Source of the DNA: DATMBF01 sp035559595
GTDB taxonomy: Bacteria; Bacteroidota; Ignavibacteria; UBA10030
DNA: 64,000 nucleotides
NCBI GenBank assembly: GCA_035559595.1
Contig: DATMBF010000034.1
Coordinates: forward strand, 1 to 64,000
Direction of reading: 5' to 3'
The position numbers and the translations under genes are program-made. Shown piece after piece: positions 60,080 to 64,000 of this stretch. Under the pieces are notes generated by a model. It saw nothing but the letters and a program-made list of their open reading frames with translations. It was not told the DNA's origin and ran no database searches. Position 1 is the stretch's first letter, and every line of letters starts with the position of its first letter.

Positions 60080-60513
60080 GACGCCCGCAGCGTTCCCACC
60101 CTGCGCTTTCGATCACCGTTGGTCTGTGTGAGACTCACGGACTTCCGTGAGACCTTCACGCCGTTCGGCGTATCGATCACAGGATAGAGTTTTGCATCGT
60201 TCCACAATCGCTCGAGGTTGTAAAACGACCGTGTCTCACGCAAGAAGATGTGTAGCACAACATCCACATAATCGAGTAATACCCACGAAAGGGCTTGTAG
60301 TCCCTCAACGTGCCAGACCGGCATTCCTAATTCTTCCGTTCCTCTTCTTACCGCATCGGCAATGGCTTTCACCTGCGTGTCGGAGTCGGCCGTGCAAATG
60401 ACAAAGTAGTCGGCAGGCCCGCTGAACTTTTTCAAATCCATCAATACCACATCAGAGGCTTTTCGAGAAATGGCAAATTCCGCCAGTTTGGTTGCTAAAG
60501 CTCGTGGTGTCAA
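60076..60513 (-). CDS. rsfS: ribosome silencing factor
   Basis: 145 residues. The start is TTG at 60513 with a good Shine-Dalgarno (AAGGTGA); no upstream ATG. The RsfS/YbeB pattern is complete: LMDLKKFSGPADYFVICTADSDTQVKAIADAV, WVLLDYVDVVLHIF and FYNLERLWNDAKLY. RsfS binds L14 and stops subunit joining. Between LytR_C and argS. Confidence 0.93.
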   Translation of the reverse strand: MTPRALATKLAEFAISRKASDVVLMDLKKFSGPADYFVICTADSDTQVKAIADAVRRGTEELGMPVWHVEGLQALSWVLLDYVDVVLHIFLRETRSFYNLERLWNDAKLYPVIDTPNGVKVSRKSVSLTQTNGDRKRRVGTLRAS

Positions 60514-60522
60514 TCGTTCACC

Positions 60523-61002
60523 TTATCGAAATGCTTTGAGTGTTTTGTAGTCGTTTCCAATGATCACAGAAACATCGAGAAACAAGTTTTTGTCAATTTG
60601 CCGCCGGACATTTTCTTCGCGAACTCCGAGCGCTTCAGCCACCTGTCGAGCAGCCTCCGGGTCACCGATTCTATCGATCACCAGCGTTGATTCCACGGCA
60701 GTCGAGCGAAAGTTGCCGATCTCGACAACATCGAATCCACGGATACGGAGATAATCAGTGACTCGCTGGGCAAGCTTCGTCTCCTGTGTCCCGTTCAGCA
60801 CATCGAGCTGAATAGCTCGCACCCTGCCGTTCTGGACAATCTGCGGTTCGGATGCCGTGCCAACAAACAGAAGTCGAAGCGTGACAACGAGCATTCCCGC
60901 TGCGAGAAGTCCTCCGAGTAAAACTGTTCTTCGGCGGGGCGTTGAGGAAGAAACATCGATGCGGCGCGGCGAATTGCCTTCAGGAGTTTGGAGGGAACTC
61001 AA
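60523..61002 (-). CDS. membrane-anchored LytR_C-domain protein
   Basis: 159 residues; the only credible start is a TTG at 61002 with GGAG about 10 bases upstream. One membrane helix (about 26-47: TVLLGGLLAAGMLVVTLRLLF) and a C-terminal LytR_C domain (about 60-155: IQLDVLNGTQETKLAQRVTDYLRIRGF, LDVSVIIGNDYKTL) are visible. The LytR_C domain is found alone in many Bacteroidota and Chlorobiota, next to rsfS, as here. It likely faces the periplasm. Function unproven. Confidence 0.8.
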   Translation of the reverse strand: MSSLQTPEGNSPRRIDVSSSTPRRRTVLLGGLLAAGMLVVTLRLLFVGTASEPQIVQNGRVRAIQLDVLNGTQETKLAQRVTDYLRIRGFDVVEIGNFRSTAVESTLVIDRIGDPEAARQVAEALGVREENVRRQIDKNLFLDVSVIIGNDYKTLKAFR

Positions 61003-61042
61003 TGCGCGTCGGCTCCCACAAAATCCTCAACAAAACAAAGAA

Positions 61043-61080
61043 CCGAGCACCTTCCGCCCCGTGGGGCGAAACCTGCTCGG
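61043..61080 (-). terminator. rho-independent-type hairpin after the small secreted-protein gene
   Basis: On the minus strand CCGAGCA and TGCTCGG arms bracket an inner CGCCCC/GGGGCG stem, followed by a T-rich tail (TTCTTTGTTTTG). It lies 36-73 bases after the stop at 61116 and before the LytR_C gene, so it likely ends the small-gene transcript. Confidence 0.6.
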
Positions 61081-61115
61081 CTCATGAAGGAAGAGCGCTT
61101 ACTATGACTCATCAA

Positions 61116-61613
61116 TTATCGATCATCGTCGCGCATCCGGCCGAATCCACTGTTCCACGAACCGTAACCGTAATTGCCCATCCAGTACATCGCGGGAACT
61201 TGCCGGAATTGAATCTGGAACAACATGTTTTCTGCAGGACGATAGTTGAGTTGCGCGCGACTTAAATAGATTCCGCTCAATTGGTTCTGATACTCTTTGC
61301 CGAATGAATTGAAGGGGGAGTGCATAACGCTAATGTCAAACTGCACATCCAGGGGCGCAGAGATTTGATAGTAGAGACTGTTTGTGTAAACGCCTAAGGA
61401 GAGCCCGCGACCGCCAAAGCTCGAGTACGAAAGAGAGTAACTATGCCGCATCGTAAGACGGCTCGGATCGAACCAACCGAAGATCAGACCATCATCAGGT
61501 CGCACCAGCGATTCGCTCACAGTTGGTTTTGGCTCAATGTTCGCTTTGAACTGTCCGAACGCTACTGAACCTGCCGCGACAAGAACAATTGCCAAACCAA
61601 GAAGCTTTTTCAT
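61116..61613 (-). CDS. small exported protein, unknown function
   Basis: 165 residues from the ATG at 61613, which has GGAGGA upstream and opens a signal peptide (LLGLAIVLVAAGSVAFGQ). The mature part is beta-rich with aromatic and Ser/Gly clusters (RLTMRHSYSLSYSSFGGRGLSL, YYQISAPLDVQFDISVMHSPF) and ends in a Gly/Tyr/Arg-Asp tail. It could be a small outer-membrane or surface beta-barrel-like protein. I do not recognise the family. A terminator-like hairpin follows. Confidence 0.8.
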   Translation of the reverse strand: MKKLLGLAIVLVAAGSVAFGQFKANIEPKPTVSESLVRPDDGLIFGWFDPSRLTMRHSYSLSYSSFGGRGLSLGVYTNSLYYQISAPLDVQFDISVMHSPFNSFGKEYQNQLSGIYLSRAQLNYRPAENMLFQIQFRQVPAMYWMGNYGYGSWNSGFGRMRDDDR

Positions 61614-61689
61614 GGCCGATTCCTCCGTATTCGTTTGCACAACTGATCAAATGATACCAAAAACTGCATGAATTGTCAAGGTCGCCATA

Positions 61690-62469
61690 TTAGAAGACGG
61701 CCTTACGGATGCGAAGTTCCATAACGCGTTCGGCCTCTTTGAGTTGATCGATAGTATTGATGCCCCGAATCTCATTGGCATCATCCGCCTTCACAGCGGA
61801 GACCTTCCATCCATGCTTCCAGAAATACTCGAAGACATCAGTGAGGTAGTACTCATTCTGCGCGTTATGAGCATCAATATGCTGGAGGCCATCAAAGAGG
61901 GTGGACTTCTCAAAAACATAAATACCGGAATTGATCTCCCGGATTTGCAGTTCTGCCGCCGACGCATCCTTATGCTCGACGATTTTCTTCACCGAACCGT
62001 CTGGATTCCGCACGATGCGACCGTAGCCAGTCGGATCTGGAAGCTCAGCGGTGAGAATCGTCGCCTTCGCCCCCGTCTTTCTATGGTCATCGACCAGCCT
62101 CTTCATCGTTGATGCTTTGAGCAATGGGACGTCACCGGAGAGGACAAGAAGATCACCCGCGAATTCGCGAAGAGCCGAAATTGTTTGCATCACTGCGTGG
62201 CCGGTGCCAAGCTGCTCGGCCTGCACGATGCATTCAGCGGTCGGATGTGACCGCATCACATAGTCTGTTACCGTTTCTCGTTGATATCCTACAATCACCA
62301 AAACGCGATCGCATTGAAGTTCAAAGGCAAGATCGACAACATAATGAACCATCGGCTTACCTTGCAGCTCGTACATAACCTTAGCTCTGGAGGGATCTTT
62401 CATTCGAGTACCCTTCCCCGCTGCCATGATAATTGCGGCAATCTTACGTTGAGAATCGACGCGATTCAT
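61690..62469 (-). CDS. nucleotidyltransferase, GlmU N-terminal domain type (stand-alone UDP-sugar pyrophosphorylase)
   Basis: 259 residues. The signature MAAGKGTRMKDPSRAKVM gives the phosphate loop and the lysine; VQAEQLGTGHAVMQT and LSGDVPLL (metal Asp) and EINSGIYVF also match GlmU. Unlike GlmU, the left-handed beta-helix acetyltransferase half is absent (GlmU is about 450 residues). It should make UDP-GlcNAc from GlcNAc-1-phosphate, or a related UDP/dTDP sugar. The ATG at 62469 overlaps the panC stop (ATGA), so it is translated in the same series. Confidence 0.9.
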   Translation of the reverse strand: MNRVDSQRKIAAIIMAAGKGTRMKDPSRAKVMYELQGKPMVHYVVDLAFELQCDRVLVIVGYQRETVTDYVMRSHPTAECIVQAEQLGTGHAVMQTISALREFAGDLLVLSGDVPLLKASTMKRLVDDHRKTGAKATILTAELPDPTGYGRIVRNPDGSVKKIVEHKDASAAELQIREINSGIYVFEKSTLFDGLQHIDAHNAQNEYYLTDVFEYFWKHGWKVSAVKADDANEIRGINTIDQLKEAERVMELRIRKAVF

Positions 62470-63326
62470 GATGGAATGTCGATCAGGATGTTGTCTAACA
62501 ATCGCGTTGATCCGAACCGGACAGCAAGAGCGATCAACACAGAGGGCGGCTTGAGCAGCTCGACCTCCTGAAAGGTCTCCGGCTTGAGAAAAGCAATGTA
62601 GTCGATTCTTGTCGGTTCGCTTTTCCTGAGAAGGTCCTCCATTCCTTTTCGCAACGCGCTCACGGAGCGTTCGCCAGCCTCAATCGTTGCTTTCGCATAT
62701 TGCAGAGAACGGTAGAGTGAAAGAGCGTTCTTGCGTTGTTGAGGAGAAAGATAGACGTTCCGCGAACTCATAGCGAGTCCGTCGGCCTCTCGTACTATAG
62801 GCGCCACCGCAATTTCCGTGTCGATATTCAAGTCGCGAACCATCTGTCGAATGATGAACGCCTGCTGGGCATCTTTCTGTCCGAACACCGCTACGTGGGG
62901 TTTTGTAAGATTGAGGAGCTTTGCGACGACCGTTGTGACACCTCGAAAGTGGGTGGGCCGAATCTTCCCTTCAAGAATCGACGAAACTTCTGTCACCTCG
63001 ACGTACGTTCGATATCCCTCCGGATACATTGCTTTCGCTTCGGGAGTGAAGAGGATATCCGTGCCCGCCTCTTGTGCCAAGTTGCGATCCCGTTCGAGGT
63101 CGCGTGGATAGCGCTCAAAATCCTCTTCGGGGCCAAATTGGGTTGGATTCACAAAAATCGTCGTAATCACAACGTCCGATTGTTGTTTCGCGAGCTTGAT
63201 GAGGCTGAGATGACCCTCATGGAGATACCCCATCGTTGGAACAACTCCGATCCGCTTTCCCTCGCGGCGAAGTCGATCAGCGCGCTCTTGCACCACCCTC
63301 AGCGAAGAGATGACTTCCATGGTCAC
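62466..63326 (-). CDS. panC: pantothenate synthetase
   Basis: 286 residues, class I nucleotidyl transferase. The HIGH motif is MGYLHEGHLSLI (about 31-42), followed by TTIFVNPTQFGPEEDFERYPR and the KPHVAVFGQKDAQQAFIIRQM and AMSSRNVYLS regions. It joins pantoate and beta-alanine with ATP to make pantothenate, for CoA. The start is GTG (63326), with a GTGA overlap, or the ATG at 63320. Sits between the arginase-family gene and the GlmU-like gene. Confidence 0.96.
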   Translation of the reverse strand: MTMEVISSLRVVQERADRLRREGKRIGVVPTMGYLHEGHLSLIKLAKQQSDVVITTIFVNPTQFGPEEDFERYPRDLERDRNLAQEAGTDILFTPEAKAMYPEGYRTYVEVTEVSSILEGKIRPTHFRGVTTVVAKLLNLTKPHVAVFGQKDAQQAFIIRQMVRDLNIDTEIAVAPIVREADGLAMSSRNVYLSPQQRKNALSLYRSLQYAKATIEAGERSVSALRKGMEDLLRKSEPTRIDYIAFLKPETFQEVELLKPPSVLIALAVRFGSTRLLDNILIDIPS

Positions 63327-64000
63327 AGAATCTTCTTCCCAAATCCAGACTGGATCAACTCGACCGCAAATTCGGCAGATTGGTTGCGGTTGTCGAGAAT
63401 GGGGTTCACTTCAACCATTTCAAGGGATGTCATCTTCCCAAATTCGTTGAGTGTTTCCATGATCAGATGCGCTTCGCGGTAGTTCAGTCCACCTTTCACT
63501 GGAGTCCCTACCCCCGGCGCGACGGAAGGATCAACGGCATCAAGATCGAAGCTCACATGGAGGTAATCCACACCACGCAACTTTCGGATCGCCTTTGTGA
63601 TGACCACTGCCATCCCATGCTTGTCGATTTCCTCCATCGTAAAGACATTCACGCCAAGCTTTTTAATATGGGCACGTTCTCCATCATCCAGATCGCGCGT
63701 GGCAATGAGCACGACATTCTTGGGATCCAATTTCGTAAAATCTCCCCCTACAGACGTCAGTTCGATTGCCCCAAGACCAAGAGCAACCGCCAGCGGCATT
63801 CCATGAATGTTTCCCGAAGGGGTAGTTTCGTGCGTATTCAGATCGCCATGCGCATCGATCCACAGCACACCAAGCTTCTTCCCCTCTTTTCTGCAGTGAG
63901 CGGCAATCCCGGCAATTGTGCCGATAGCAATGGAATGGTCGCCTCCAAGCACCAGAGGAAAACCTCCGCCCGAGACAATCTTCTCCACTTTTCCAGCAAG
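63323..64000 (-). CDS. rocF: arginase/agmatinase-family hydrolase (5' end outside the window)
   Basis: 225 residues are visible; the reading frame is open to the window end, so the N-terminus is missing. Manganese ligands are seen in LGGDHS, WIDAHGDLN and SFDLDAVDP. GVGTPVKGGLNYREAHLIME and the terminal VEVNPILDNRN are typical of arginase (L-arginine to ornithine and urea) rather than of agmatinase, though agmatinase is not excluded. Its stop overlaps the panC GTG start. Confidence 0.85.
   Translation of the reverse strand, partial: LAGKVEKIVSGGGFPLVLGGDHSIAIGTIAGIAAHCRKEGKKLGVLWIDAHGDLNTHETTPSGNIHGMPLAVALGLGAIELTSVGGDFTKLDPKNVVLIATRDLDDGERAHIKKLGVNVFTMEEIDKHGMAVVITKAIRKLRGVDYLHVSFDLDAVDPSVAPGVGTPVKGGLNYREAHLIMETLNEFGKMTSLEMVEVNPILDNRNQSAEFAVELIQSGFGKKIL

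Overview
The window looks like a chromosomal piece of a Gram-negative bacterium of the Bacteroidota/Chlorobiota (FCB) group, most like Ignavibacteria. Two large secreted proteins end in the Por/type IX secretion (T9SS) sorting domain, one with the NPFNPSTSITF signature. There is also a 1.1 kb-residue Oar-like TonB-dependent receptor, a DUF1385-prfA pair and a Wza/Wzz/Wzx polysaccharide locus. Base composition is near 50% GC throughout, and I see no prophage, IS transposase or CRISPR array. The assignment is inference from gene content; no ribosomal RNA is present.

Layout. 1-7.2 kb: the edge of a four-helix-bundle (S23-type) gene, two divergent PAS sensor kinases (one cytosolic NarL type, one large membrane hybrid kinase with receiver), a small lipoprotein and a decayed Uma2 gene. 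7.5-7.8 kb: two near-identical tRNA-Arg genes (ACG and TCG). 7.8-24.4 kb: thirteen minus-strand genes that are nearly all exported or lipoproteins. In transcription order they are a TonB-C-terminal protein and its paralogue, a CARDB-caspase protein, a FlgT-N/DUF4384 protein, a WD40-caspase protein, a proline-rich transglutaminase-like protein, LpoB, a COG3014 lipoprotein, three LPP20-type proteins, a CHASE2 nucleotide cyclase and an SH3-M48 metalloprotease. I regard this envelope caspase/LpoB locus as the most interesting part of the window.

24.5-36.9 kb: a 1734-residue T9SS cargo built of 14 YCF48-like and 7 FG-GAP repeats, a kinase-like protein that has only the phospho-acceptor domain and overlaps tadA, the TonB-dependent receptor with its terminator, then prfA and DUF1385. 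37-58.1 kb: a second T9SS cargo with a zinc-protease motif, followed by a long, tightly packed minus-strand polysaccharide locus: two Wzx flippases, two phosphoglycosyl-transferase-type proteins (one fused to a GT2 and apparently lacking its catalytic dyad), four further glycosyltransferases, a DegT aminotransferase, a polymerase, Wzz, Wza and rfbB. Trm112, a YbgC thioesterase and accA are embedded in it. A sigma70-like promoter lies upstream of rfbB. 58.4-64 kb: housekeeping genes argS, rsfS, LytR_C, a small secreted protein, a GlmU-like uridyltransferase, panC and the 3' part of an arginase-family gene.

Small-scale structure includes a perfect 14-bp-arm palindrome inserted in frame inside the first kinase gene, a related palindrome in an intergenic gap, a large hairpin of the 'CGCAGAGCCGCGGAGGACGC' kind, and two degenerate short-period repeats. 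Many starts are ATGA or GTGA overlaps, and several genes use GTG or TTG. All domain positions are estimates read by eye.
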